Assembly: GCA_033961575.1 (NCBI GenBank)
Contig: CM066728.1
Coordinates: forward strand, 183,201,678 to 183,265,677
Length of the DNA: 64,000 nt
Source of the DNA: Aselliscus stoliczkanus
Taxonomy: Eukaryota > Chordata > Mammalia > Chiroptera > Hipposideridae
Direction of reading: 5' to 3'
How positions within the stretch are numbered: the stretch's first letter is position 1; each line of letters opens with the position of its first letter. The position numbers and the translations under genes were made by a program. Positions 33,534-45,129 of the stretch are shown one piece after another. Under the pieces are notes generated by a model. The model was not told the DNA's origin, made no database searches, and saw only the letters and a list, made by a program, of their open reading frames with translations.

Positions 33534-33974
33534 CTCCCATTATGGGGTGTTTTTTTTTGGATAATTACCCAGAAGTGGGATTACTGTTATAACCTTTCTT
33601 TTAAAGTCTATTTTATCTGGCATAAGTATTGCTACTCCAACTTTTTTTCTCATTTCCATTTGCATGAAATATCTTTTTTCATCCATTTATTTTCAATCTG
33701 TGTGTTTTTCTATCTGAAAGTGAGTCTCTTATAGGCAGTTTGTAAGGGTTTTGTTTTCTTATCCATTCAGCCACCCTATCTTTTGATTGGAATATTTAAT
33801 CCATTTACATTTAAATTAATTGTTGATACATATGTAATTACTACAATTTTATTATTCATATTTTTGATATTTAAAAAAGTTCTTCTTTTTAAAAAAGTCC
33901 TTCTAAGTCTTTCTTGTAATATTGGTTTGATGGTGATGAACTCCTTTAGCTTTTCCTTGTCTGGGAAGCTCTTT

Positions 33975-34072
33975 TTTTTTTTTTTTTGAGGGCAGTGTCA
34001 CTGTCTCTCATATGTGACCGGGGCTGCTGGCTTCTCAAGCCAGCGCTTAACCACCGCGCCACTCAGCTGGCC
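33975..34072 (-). mobile_element. Short tRNA-headed SINE, antisense, inside L1
   Basis: A T tract, GAGGGCAGTGTCACTGTCTC, then GCGCCACTCAGCTGGCC. A B-box part is deleted (CATATGTGACCGGGGC). Perfect 14-bp duplication CTGGGAAGCTCTTT at 33,961 and 34,073. Confidence 0.95.
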
Positions 34073-36153
34073 CTGGGAAGCTCTTTATCTGTCCTTTGAT
34101 TCTAAATGATAGCTTTGCTGGATAAAGTAATCTTGGTTCTAGGTCCTTGCTTTGCATCACTTTGAATATTTTGTGCTAATCCTTTCTGGCCTGCAAAGTT
34201 TCTGTTGAGAAATCAGCTGACACTCTTATGCGAGCTCCCTTGTAGGTAGCTAACTGCCTTTTTTTTTTTCCTGCTTTTAAGATTCTTTCTTTATCTTAAC
34301 CTTTGGCATTTAATTATGATGTGTTTTGGTATGGACCTCCTTGGGTTTATCTTCTTTGGGACTCTCTGCTTCCTGAGCTTGTATGTCTATTTCCTTCACC
34401 AGGTTAAGGACTTTTTCCATCATTATTTCTTCAAATAGGTTCTCAATTCTTTGCTCTGTCTCTTCTCCTTCAGGTACCCCTGTGATGTGAATGTTGGTAT
34501 GCTTGATGTTGTCTCAGGAGCCCCTTAACCTATCCTCATTTTTTTTTTTTTTTTAGTCTTTTAAAAAAATTTCTGATTATGTGTTTTCTGCTACCTTATC
34601 TTCTAAATTGCTGATTCGATCCTCTGCCTTCATCTAGTCTACTGTTGATTACTTCTTTATTTCAGTTATTGTATCCTTTATTTCTGTTTCTTTTTTGTTA
34701 TATATCCCCATTTTAATGTTTTCTGTCTCTTTGTTGAAGTTCTCCTTGAGATCACTGAGCATCTTTATAACCAGTGTTTTGGACTCTGCATGTAGTAGAT
34801 TGCTTGTCTCCATTTTGTGTAGTTCTTTTCTGGAGCTTTGTTCAGTTCTTTCATTTGAGACATGTTTCTCTGTCTCCCCATTTTGTCTGCCTCCCTCTGT
34901 TTATTTTTATGTATTAGGTAGGGCTGCTATGTCTCTTGGTCTTAGTGGAATGGCCTTATGTAGTAGGGTCCTGTGGGTTTCAGTGGTGCAGTCTCCCGGG
35001 TCACCAGAGCTAGGTGCTCCAGGTATGTCCCTTGGTTGGGTGGTGTCTGCCCTCCTGTTGTAGGTGAGCCTTGATTGCTGTTGGCACATCACTGGGAGGA
35101 ATTGACCCTCTGGCTGTTTGGCTGTGAAGACTGACTGTGACTACCGTGGAGGAGCAGTGTGCTAGGGCTGACACTGGAGAGCAAGATTCACTTTAGCAGG
35201 GCTCTGGTGTCTGCCCAGTTTGCCCTTTGGGTGTTTCATTCTTGGAAGTGGCCGAGTATTGTTCCAGCTCAGTCCAAAGTTGGCCACCATGCGTGCCATT
35301 CCCAGGGCCTCCTGAGAGGGGCCCCACCATAGGCCAAGTTCAGCTTGGGGCCCAAGTCTGTGCCTTCCCTGGGCCCACCTGGTATGAGCCACAAAGCAAT
35401 CTGCAGATGGCAACTACATGCACTGGGCTTGGAGGTGCCTCAAGAAGCCAAGCCATGAACTGGCTGGCTGCCACTAATGCCAGACTTGGGCTGCTCCACA
35501 AGAGGTATGAGACATTCCAAAGCCAGGTGCTGCTTGTTTCAGTTTTGTCAACCTTTGAGAAATTTTAGGAAAGTCTCCAGCATGAGCCAGTACAGAAGAG
35601 CCAGTATGGAAGAGCCAGTGGAAGTGACTTGGGTGTGACTACAAGTTGGGTGGGATGGGGTCTCAAGGAATCACCAGGGCAGGGCAAATGAATAGTATTT
35701 GCTAGGTTGATGGAGATTCAGATATGGTGGCCACTTGCATCTGCATGCTGGGAGGGTAGAGGGTTTAACAAAGAAACAATGGCTTCTGGCTTCTGCTAGG
35801 TCCTCCATGGGGGAAAAATCTGCCCTTCCAGTCTTCTCCCTGCAGCCAGACAACTCATTTCCTCCTTGTATGTCTCTGGCACCTATTGAGCTGCTGCCTC
35901 AGTGCTGGAGACCAGAGTGAGTGAGTCCATCAGTGAGAAAGGCCATGTGTTGGCCCTTTAAGAGGAACTCTTGGGACTCTAGCTGGTCTCTTTCTCACTC
36001 AGCCACAATCTCTGCTTGTTTTTACAGCCAGAAGATATGGGAACTTCTCTCCCCTGCAATTGAACCCAGGCTGAGGAGCCTGGTGTTGGGCTGGGACCCC
36101 TTGTTTCTTGGGGTAGAGGGCCCTCCGCAGCCAAACTATCCCTCCTGATTTTT

Positions 36154-36569
36154 TTTTTAAAGATTTTATTGGGGAATTGGCGGAGGGAAACAGCGTTGGG
36201 GAATCGGGGAAGGGGAACAGACAAGTTGCTGTCCTTTTGCTCTTCAGTTTTTAGTTGCGGAGGATGTTGCTTCACTGTTGGTATCGTCATTGCGCTCTTC
36301 CCGGATGAGGCAGATCGGTCGCTGGCCTCTGGATGTCGCTCACCGCGGCTATTGGCAGCTCACGCTTGGCTGCCAGCCGCTCACGCTGGCTGCGGGCCAC
36401 TCACTGTAGCCCATGGCAGCCCACTGCAGCAGGGGCTCGCACAGCCCAGCTCCAGGTGGAGCTGTTGTTAGCTGTAGAGGGCAGTGTCACTGGCCCTCAT
36501 GTGGGATCCGAACCGGGGCCGCTGGCATCCCAAAACCAGCGCTTAACCAATGCGCCACTCGGCCGGCCC
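36154..36569 (-). mobile_element. Long-form SINE, antisense (first of a tandem pair)
   Basis: TTAAAGATTTTATTGGGG, GGGGAACAG repeats, a body with a small deletion near 36,270 and a GCCACTCGGCCGGCCCC terminus. Left target copy TCCCTCCTGATTTTT at 36,139-36,153. Immediately followed by a second copy. Confidence 0.95.
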
Positions 36570-36579
36570 CTGATTTTTT

Positions 36580-37048
36580 TTTTTAAAGATTTTATTGGGG
36601 AATTGGGGAAGGGGAAAGTGTTGGGGAACCAGGGAAGGGGAACAGACAAGTTGCTGTCCTTTTGTTCTTCAGTCTAGTTGTGGAGGACATTGCATCATTG
36701 GCCCATGTTGATATCATCATTGCGCTCTTCTTGGGTGAGGCAGATAGATCGCTGGCCATCGGATGGCCGATCACAACGGCTCTTGGCAGCTCACAACAGC
36801 TGCTGGCCACTCACGCTGGCTACCGGCCACTCACTGTAGCCTCACTCACTGTAGCCTGTGGCAGTCCACCGCAGCAGGGGCTGCAGCTATGCTGTCCTGG
36901 GGACTCACAGCAGACCAGCTCCAGGTGGAGCTGTTGTTCACCATCTTAGCTGTAGAGGGCAGTGTCACTGGCCCTCATATGTGGGATCCGAACCAGGGCC
37001 GCTGACGTCCCAAACCAGTTCTTAACCAACGTGCTACTTGGCCGGCCC
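36580..37048 (-). mobile_element. Long-form SINE, antisense (second of a tandem pair)
   Basis: The same architecture with a longer run of CACTCAC(G/T)… units near 36,800-36,860. It ends GGCCGGCCC, and the right target copy TCCCTCCTGATTTTT lies at 37,049-37,063, identical to the left copy of the first element. Only a partial CCTGATTTTT separates the two SINEs. Confidence 0.95.
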
Positions 37049-37269
37049 TCCCTCCTGATTTTTAATGGTCACATGTGAGTGTGGGACTAGCTTGTTTCAC
37101 ATCTCTGCTTGTCCTACCAGTCTCAAGGTGGCTTCTTCTGTATGTTCTTAGTTGTAGAACTTCAGGCAATTCTCAGTGATGGGTGTTCTGTTGTTTAGTT
37201 GTAATTTTGTTATGGTTGTGGCAGGATGCAAACACAGCATTTACCTACTCTGACATCTTGACCAGAAAT

Positions 37270-37566
37270 TGAGGACAATAGTACTTTAAGAAACAATAGT
37301 ATTTTAATAATAGTATTTAAACAATAGTATTTTAGAGCACACTTTCTAGTTCTGATACATTTATTTTCTGTTTCAGAATTGACTTGCTAATCACTTTAAT
37401 TTCAAATCATTAACAATTTGCAGATATTTTGAAGCATTATAAGTACTTTGAAATAATGGTGTATGTTTTCAGGCGATTCTATAGCTATTATACTGTGTGA
37501 AAAAATGAGCTGAGATTTTATTTCTTTTAGTGCCTGGTCATATCTTTTGTTTATATAATTATTTCA

Positions 37567-37610
<44 letters not shown>

Positions 37611-39955
37611 TTTTCAATTAAAAAAACTTTTGGTATTTGAGGCTGACTTAGTAAAATGGGCTGATTTTTTCCCACTAACTACAAAATAATTACTTCTCCT
37701 GAATTTGTTCCATGTAGCACTCAACTTATTTCATTTGCCACCTTCTCCATTCAAATTAAACTCTGGGACTTAAGCTGCTACTCCAAGGCTTGACTTCTAT
37801 ATCACCCAGGTGCTGTCGGGAGCATTTGAGGTCAGGATTGTATTAACCATCTGAGCTTTAAAAGTAAGCCTGCCTCTCAATATATGAGTCGGCAAATAGG
37901 ACTTTTGAATACATAGTCCTCTACTTCCTTTTATAGGTTTTCTTTTTAAGAAATCTTTTATGTGCTTGCTGTCAGAGATCTGAGTTCATAAGGCAAGCAA
38001 AATCAGAAGGACCCTGGTTAACTGGGGGACTAGAAATCATAGTGAGATCTGAATCAGCATACGGGATCACTTCTAGATACAGCGATTCACCTGGTGCTGT
38101 GATTGGACCTGTGCTCTGTCTTTAACGAGGACTAGTTGATCTCTAAGAAGCTCAGCTGTTTTTCACATTCTGGATCAAACCTCATCTTAGTATCAGTTTA
38201 AAGAGAAATTAGAAAGACTTCTGCTAAAATTCTTGGTTTCATGGATTAGTCTAGACCCTGGAGGAAAGGTCTGTTAAGACGTCACAATTCTAGACTCAAA
38301 GGAATAGGAGCTGTGGGAGGAAAGTTGGTCATCTCAGGGGCTAAACACCCATAACCTTCTTGGTGGCAGAATCTTTCTTTTAACACTGTGACCCACCTTG
38401 TTTGACATATTGCCTGCCATGGAGAGAAAACCCAATTTTTTTTCAAAGAATAATTGATTAATTAAATATATGAAAAGAAAAAAAGAAAGAGTCCCAGTTG
38501 GCTCTTACTTGGGAGTAAATTGCATATCTCATCTTGGAAATGAAGTCACTAGACTGGTGAATAAATTTAGTGCTGTTAGGAATTGTCTAAGGTATGAAAC
38601 TAGGGCTCCTTCAAGATCTTCCTACCAACTTGCCTTAAGGTCTTGGAATTCCCCTTTTCGAGATTTATTCATAATGTGGATGTGGCAGAAATGGGACCAC
38701 CACATTTAACATCCTGCTTCTGGAAAAAGGAACTATGACTGGTAAAACAAACAACCCCCCACCCTCAAACAGCAACAACAAAACAGCACGTTAAGGAGAA
38801 TGCCTCACAAAAAAAATATATGTCATGTTATATTGATGTGATATTTTCCCAGAGTTATATTATTCTATTAAATATTGATTTTTCATGTTTTATCAAAAGA
38901 TCTCTATCAATGTATTAAAGCCTTTTGGAGTTATGTAAGAATCTTCTGCTTTGAAAAGGTTAGAACAGAGACCTTCCAAATCAGTGAATAAGAACTACCT
39001 CCTTTTACCTACAGAAAATCTTGCTGCCAAGGTAAGAAATGACAGACCTGTAATATTTATGCCAAAGAAAGCATTTCTTGGACCCCAAATAATATATCTG
39101 GAGACCCTATATTTACTGACTTTGTTCTTATTGCTAAACTATCTTTTGTTACAAATAAAGTTCACTTTAGTTCACCTTTGGATGGTGAAAAACCATTTGC
39201 AAAAGCCATCTCTTCGCCTTGAGTTATTTCAGTAAGAAGGTTTGGAAATCCATTGTTCCCTAACTTTGGGGGGAATTTATCAAAAGCCTCCCTATGGTTT
39301 TTCTGACCACCATATACAACATCATGGACACTCAACTGCTTCTGATGTACTTTTCTGGGGCCTTTGCAGCCCAGCTGGCATTGTAGTGGATGGAGTACGG
39401 GTATTTTTTATTTAGATTACAGAACTTCAACTCACATGCACCATAAAAGGAGTAATCAGCTTTAATCAGCTACATGTTGTTTCTCCCTGAATATGGTATC
39501 TGTTCAATGTGTATTGAAGTGGTTGTTGTAGAATCTTAAGGGAGACTTCTTCTTTTTTTTTTTTTTTTTTGTCTATGGCAAACTTTTCTCATTGAAATAA
39601 ACACAAGGGATACTGAATTAAACGCTTTAGGATAAAGATTTCTCTTAACAGAAGTCCTCTTGGAAATAGAGAATAAACAGGGTTTCCTTGAGGCATCTGA
39701 ATAGTCACAGCGGATGGAGAGAAGGCTGGACATGCGGAGTTGGTGGGGACTTGATTAGAGGGACACTGTTTGTCAGAATGGGAATCTTAACAGTTCTCAA
39801 AACTCTCTTATATCTCCCTCCAGTGAGTTATTTCTGACTATAGAGTCTGTGTACTTGGAATATATTTTCTTTGGCAACTGAAATGCTCTACCATACTTTT
39901 TGCTACCTTAGAGTCAAAATGATTTTGGATTTTAAAAAAAATCGTTTTTAATTCA
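37270..39955. other. Single-copy DNA with one (CA)n tract
   Basis: A CA run of ~20 units lies at 37,567-37,608. The rest is single-copy by eye. Frames at 38,470-38,709 and 38,951-39,235 (+) have no known domain; the latter includes a splice-like pair of sites around 39,015-39,031. A 20-base T-run lies at ~39,551. Confidence 0.5.
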
Positions 39956-39971
39956 ATGACATACAGCAGAT

Positions 39972-40384
39972 TTTTTTTTTTTTTTTTAATCGGGGAAGGG
40001 GAACCGACAAGTTGCTGTCTTCTTGTTCTTCAGTCTAGTTGCGGAGGACACCGCCCCACTGGCCCATGTTGGCATCGTCATTGCGCTCTTCCAGGATGAG
40101 GCAGATCGGTCGCCGACCTCTGGATGGTCGTTCACCGTGACTACTGGCAGCTCACACTGGCTGCCAGCAGCTCACGCTGGCTGCTGGCCACTCACTGTAG
40201 CCCATGGCAGCCCCCTGCAGCAGGGGCTGCAGCCTATACCGTCGTCGGGGCTCGCACAGCGCAGCTCCAGGTGGAGCTGTTGTTAGCTGTAGAGGGCAGT
40301 GTCACTGGCCCTCATATGTGGGATCTGATCCGGGGCTGCTGGCGTCCCAAACCAGCTCTTAACCAATGCGCCACTCCGCGGGCC
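39972..40384 (-). mobile_element. Long-form SINE, antisense, lacking the extreme 3' segment
   Basis: After a T tract it enters directly at AATCGGGGAAGGGG, so the AAAGATTTTATTGGGG end is missing. The body includes CAGCTCACACTGGCTGCC and CAGCTCACGCTGGCTGC repeats. Terminus GCGCCACTCCGCGGGCC. Target copies CAGCAGAT at 39,964 and 40,385. Confidence 0.93.
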
Positions 40385-40399
40385 CAGCAGATCATTTTT

Positions 40400-41200
40400 T
40401 AACCAAAGACTGCTGACTGAATTTGGACTTAAAAAAAAAAAATCTTTTTTCTTGAAAGATGCTATAGCTAAACCATCTTTGGTTGGTTTCTACTCATAGA
40501 CACAGGTTTTGGAGTTTAATTTTTTGCTTTACATGTGTGTAAATATATATGTGTAAATAAATAAATCCAACTATTCCCTGTGATACTCAGCTTGTGATAG
40601 AAAGTGCCTTTCTTTACTTAAAAGGCAAAGATCATTTCTCACAGAAATTTTGTTATTAATTTATGTTGAGGTAATAACTCTTTCTTTAAAAAATGGAGCA
40701 AGTCAAGAGATAAATTTGACATTTTAGAATGGTAAGATCTTGATTTAACTGCAGATGAGGACTTTGGTTACTGAGGGACATTGTTTTCTCTTTTAATTAA
40801 TTCCTTTTCCTGACATTTCTCCCATCATGAGGCAAATTTGTTTGTGGTGCTTAACCTTTAAGTATTGTATCAGTTTTCACTGGAGTCATGCAGTGATCAA
40901 CAGTAAGTAAATGTAAGACAAGGAAAGTTTTTTTAAAAAAGGGAAAAACTCTTCCAACAAAGTTTGCAGTCAGGAAATTTTTTCTCCGCTTAGACTCAGA
41001 ACTCATGACCTCAGATGCCACTTTATCATTATTATCGTCTTGGTCCCTCTCCTCAACCTTCAGTGCCCACATACCTTATTTCTGCAGATGGCTCTTCAGA
41101 TTTATTCTCTCTGCCTTTCCCATGAGATATATTCTTTGAAACAAAACAACAAAAAATTAACTCATGCTATTCCCTCTGCTGTCTCTTTCTTAGCTCCACT
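40400..41200. other. AT-rich single-copy DNA
   Basis: Nothing firm. A 73-residue minus frame (40,851-41,072) is rich in charged residues (RDQDDNNDK…) but has no known family or splice support. Confidence 0.35.
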
Positions 41201-41220
41201 GTCAAACTCTACTTATTCTT

Positions 41221-41345
41221 TTTTTTTTTTTTAATTTTTTTTTTTTTTTTGAGGGCAGTGTCACTGGCCCTCATATGTGGGACCTGAACCTGGGCCGCTG
41301 GCTTCCCAAGCCAGCGCTTACCCAATGCGCCACTCAGCCAGCCCT
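41221..41345 (-). mobile_element. Short tRNA-headed SINE, antisense
   Basis: A double T tract, GAGGGCAGTGTCACTGGCCC, GCGCCACTCAGCCAGCCC. Flanks AACTCTACTTATTCTTT and AACTCTACTTCTTCTTT are the target duplication. Confidence 0.95.
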
Positions 41346-41878
41346 TAACTCTACTTCTTCTTTAAACTCACCTTTACCCTCCAAATCCCTGCTTTCTCTT
41401 TCTCTATTGCTTTCCCTTTCCCAACCTGAAATTATGAATTCTGTCTTTGTTCTCATGCATTTAGTATGTGTGTGTTCTGACATTTACTTCGTGTTTTTAT
41501 CATTTCTAATTTGTCTGTTTCTTTTCTTCCTCTCCTTGAGGGCACACCTCACTCTACGTTTTATTGACATTTCAGCAATGTGGAGAAGGTTCTAGCATCT
41601 AGCTTGAGATGCATGTATTCCCTTTACCAGGAGTCAGGGTGGGATAGGAGATGTCCCCTGGGGGAGGAAAAGAAGGCAGTTGTCTAAATCTAATCTCCTT
41701 GTTAACCCTACTACCAGGTAAATCGGGTAATGATATTTGGGGGGAGGAAGAGATATTGCTTGCAGAATGCTTGTAGTAGAATGTCATTGACCAAGGATTA
41801 CCTATATTAAACAGGACCCAAGAAATATGAGGTTTGGCTCCCTAGAGAATGTCACATGGGCTATATAATAATCTAGGA

Positions 41879-42107
41879 CAGGGGTTGATGAACTTTTTCT
41901 TACAGGGTCAGATAGCAATTTTTTAAGGCATGTGGGCCACCCAGAGTCTGTTGCAAGCACTCAGTTCTGCTTTGTAGTGGGAAAGCAACCATAGGCATGA
42001 TGTGACAAGTAGGCCTGGCAGTTTCCAGGAAAACTTTATTTATAAAAACAGGTGGTTGGCATGCTTTAAAAAAAACAACAACAGAGGCTGTTGTTTGCCA
42101 ACCTCTG
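41879..42107. mobile_element. hAT-type miniature element (229 bp)
   Basis: It opens CAGGGGTTGATGAAC and closes TTTGCCAACCTCTG, an imperfect inverted pair, with flanks ATCTAGGA (41,871-41,878) and ATCTAGGG (42,108-42,115), an 8-bp duplication differing at one base. Internal words ('ACAGGGTCAGATAGCAATTT', 'TTTATTTATAAAAACAGGTG') match a mammal-wide non-autonomous hAT family I recall without a certain name. Confidence 0.85.
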
Positions 42108-42659
42108 ATCTAGGGTATAAAACAGAGAAGCTTTGGGACCTAATTGCTCCCTGCCTTGTGGGGTAACCCTGCAAGCCTCACTTAGAGAATCTAATCATTG
42201 TTTCTGAGTTCATGTCCAAGGAGGGCTAAAGGGCCCAAGCAACCACTCTTAAAGTTCCAGACCTTTCTCTATGCTCTGTCAACTTGTGATTATCTGTAGC
42301 CTTGAAATCATTAGTAAAGCTTGATTCAGAGTAAGATCTCTGATTTGTGTGGGCCAGATTGGACAATCCAACCCTGGATGTTAGCTCAGGCACCATAGTG
42401 TCTCATAGGACACACAAGCACAAACATATGAACAAATGAATATTTGTTGAAAATAATTAGTCTGGGTCACTCACTGAAGTTTCCCAGGGCTACTTGCATC
42501 TTTGGTGAAGAGCTGCAGGGTTAGACAAACTCTTCTGGTCTGGGAATTAGGTAGCCCATCCCAGTAAACCTCAGATTGTGTCAAGCAGGTAATAATGTTT
42601 TCTGATCTTTTATCATTGTTGATGATGAGGCAGAAAAAGGGGTAATAAAAGAGACCTGA

Positions 42660-42796
42660 GGGCTGGCCAAGTGGCGCGGTGGTTGAGCGCTGGCTTGGGA
42701 AGTCATCGGCCCTGGTTCGGGTCCCACATATGAGAGCCAGTGACACTACCCTCAAAACAAACTAACAAACAAACAAAAAACAAACAAACAAAAAAA
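42660..42796 (+). mobile_element. Short tRNA-headed SINE with (CAAA)n tail
   Basis: GGGCTGGCCAAGTGGCGCGG, GGTGGTTGAGCGCTGG, GGTTCGGGTCCC, then the family block and a tail of CAAA units. Flanks GAGACCTGAG and GGGACCTGGA suggest a decayed target duplication. Minus frames at 42,471-42,936 are SINE translations. Confidence 0.93.
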
Positions 42797-42904
42797 GGGA
42801 CCTGGAAGGAGGATTGCCCAGGTCTGCATCTTTTCCCCAGGAACCACGCAGGCTCACCCTCTAGACACCAATCAAGCTGTCTGAACACACATAGAAAGAG
42901 GAGA

Positions 42905-43320
42905 TAAGGCCTAACCAGAGTAACATAGTTTTTCATGCCTGTGCAAACTGCTGGAGCATGTCCATTATTTGAATTCCAGCCTCTTTATAATACAATTAAA
43001 AGAAAATGCACGTTATAGCTTGCACGCCCCCTCCCCATGGATTTTTCTGTATGCATTCTGGGTAAGAGCATACCCAGAAAGAAACTAGTTATATAACCAA
43101 CATATGTCAATCAAATGACCTCAGTCTATACATCACATCTCCTGCTGGAAGGAAATTGACCTACCCTTTCCTGTATAAGAAAAAGCTGACCTAAAGTTAG
43201 GGGCAGTTGTCTGCCCCCAGCAACTTCTCTGCCGGTGCCTTTCCTCTTGAATAAACTTTCTAATGTCTATTCCTTCTGAGTCTTGTGAATGCTTTCACAT
43301 TCTGCGAATGACCAGGAGTA
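42905..43320 (+). mobile_element. LTR-like segment
   Basis: A promoter-like layout: a TATA-like CTGTATAAGAAAA at ~43,172 followed about 80 bases later by AATAAA (43,250) and a U5-like 'TATTCCTTCTGAGTCTTGTG'. I could not define TG…CA ends or a duplication. Confidence 0.42.
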
Positions 43321-43329
43321 TCCAAAGAC

Positions 43330-44940
43330 AAAACACTTAATATTCCTGATTTTTCTATAAGTATTTTGATGCACATATTATACATATTGCATATTATGCA
43401 GTTGTTGAAGGACATTCCAAATAAACCAAAGTTGTGTTACTGACTGTACTTTGCTTCTTCAAAAAGAGTGGCTTTTCCTAAACAGACTTCTCTGTCTGTA
43501 ATACTAGAATGTGGGGATTAGCATCCTGGTTTGGTCTGGAGAGGCACGGTCAGGCTTGACCTGTGACATGGTATTACAGTTGAGCATATAATTGAGAGAC
43601 CTTGTCACATTCTCCCTTTTCTATACAATTCTAAGTGAATTCAAGGTCTGAAAAGATAGCAGAAGAAGAAACTTCTGATTGAAGTTATGGCCATTCCTTC
43701 TGACACATTCCTCTCTTATTCTGGATGAAAGACAGAATTTAGGAGGCACTAAATCATGTCACCAACTAGCTGTGCTACTTTGACCAATATATATAACTTC
43801 TCCCAACTCCTGCTTCTCTTTTGTAAAAATGTGAAGTACACCTTTACCGTGCAGATTTCAAGAGAAAGCTCATTTACAGGTTGGAGGATTATTCTTGTCT
43901 TTTTGACTTTTAGCCAGAAGTTATATGCATATGCACATATGTCATTTGGAATTACAATCAAACATTGAGAAACCTCTCCTACAGATGTTCCTAAAAGCAA
44001 AGGGTAGATTTTCTCTTTCTAGTTTGGTTCAGGAGCCATTCTACTTGAAGGCAGAGGGTGAACTAGACCAATCTCTTATTATCCTTTATAGTCCTATTAA
44101 CCTATTTCGTCTGCTTCCCTTGGGCATAAATCGTATCTCCCCTCACCATGTTGACTTTCGGGGGAAAGTCCACTATGCTGGTGTAGAATGCTAGTTAAGT
44201 GCTGATTAAGTGCGTTCTGAATGTGTATATGGCTTGACTAAAATTATTTATTCAGTCAGGGAAGAAACTAATTCACACAGCAGTGCCCTAATTGGCATCA
44301 GAGAGACATTTCCGTAATGCCCTTAGGAAAAGCAGGAAGTTGATTAAATAGAAAAAATGCACATGGAAATAAGAGTACAAAGTATGCATAGAAGAATAAA
44401 GATGCAGTTGTTAAATAATAGCCCTCATGATATTTTTTTCCTGAGAAGTTACCTTTGATTTAATGCAGGAGGGAGCACCTGGGAAAATTTCAAATTGGAG
44501 TCCCTCCCACTTCTCCCCTGCTTATACTAAGAATCCATGGCCCAGAATTCAAATACTAAATCTAAGAGAGGCAGGTAAAAAGAACAGTGGAAAACAGATG
44601 GCAGCAGTTACAACTAGCAAATTCCCAGTTGGTGGCTCTCACATTTAGAAGCGGGCATCTGTTCTTCTTCCCCACTGCAAAGTGGTTTTAACTCGGAGGT
44701 GTTAAAAATATCTAAGTTGCTGTTTTATTCATTTCTGCTATTTACTGACTTTAATGACTTACAGTATATCCAATGAAAAGTACAATGTTTACCCAAGTGG
44801 CAAGAGACTCAAAACAGAAATATGGGAGGCTGTTAAAAAACCTTGTGGTCTACCAAACAGCGTGTATGGTTTTATAGGTCTACCTTGCTGTATGAAATAG
44901 ATGGGTGCTTAACAATTGTTTGTATAAATTGAAATATGCT
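43330..44940. other. Single-copy DNA
   Basis: No repeat signature. Frames at 43,749-44,194 on both strands overlap and lack domains. Confidence 0.4.
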
Positions 44941-44954
44941 TTAAAATGTACCTG

Positions 44955-45115
44955 GAGTATTTGATATTTGAAGAATTGTGAGAGAGTCATAATCGCTCTG
45001 CACCTCAGTTTCCTTCTCCACAAAATGGGAATAATAATAATAATAATAATGCCTATGTAGTATTCTGATGTGCAGGTCTCCCTTAGACATTGGAGATAGT
45101 GTCAGTAAGCTGTGT
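44955..45115 (+). repeat. MIR fragment with (AAT)n tract
   Basis: 'ACCTCAGTTTCCTTCTCCAC' plus 'AAAATGGGAATAATAATAAT' is the MIR core. The AAT run (~45,030-45,051) expanded from the MIR's own ATAATA word. Confidence 0.72.
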
Positions 45116-45129
45116 TCAAAGCCCCTCAA

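Larger units (their letters stand above)
31680..37262 (-). mobile_element. Second LINE-1, antisense, 5'UTR to 3'UTR with internal deletion
   Basis: The 3'UTR lies at the left (31,680-33,220), with three related units containing 'TATTATTGACTATATTCCC'. The ORF2 C-terminal region follows on the minus strand (~33,525-33,320; YTMEYCSALER… and WMDLQ… resemble the usual L1 ORF2 ending). At ~33,588 the text jumps from 'CCAGAAGTGGGATTACTG' to 'AAGTCTATTTTATCTGGCAT', i.e. to a much more 5' part of L1, so most of ORF2 is missing. 5' wording (34,080-34,900) and a GC-rich 5'UTR (34,900-37,262, ending CTCTGACATCTTG) follow. Inserted later: the LTR 31,941-32,809 and SINEs at 33,975, 36,154 and 36,580. Not mobile. 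Confidence 0.85.

Noticed and set aside
34695..35568. Plus-strand frames of 113-122 residues
   Set aside because: They are antisense readings of the GC-rich L1 5'UTR/ORF1 region.
40851..41072. Charged 73-residue minus-strand frame as an exon
   Set aside because: No family, no convincing splice pair and no supporting context; kept only as part of single-copy DNA.
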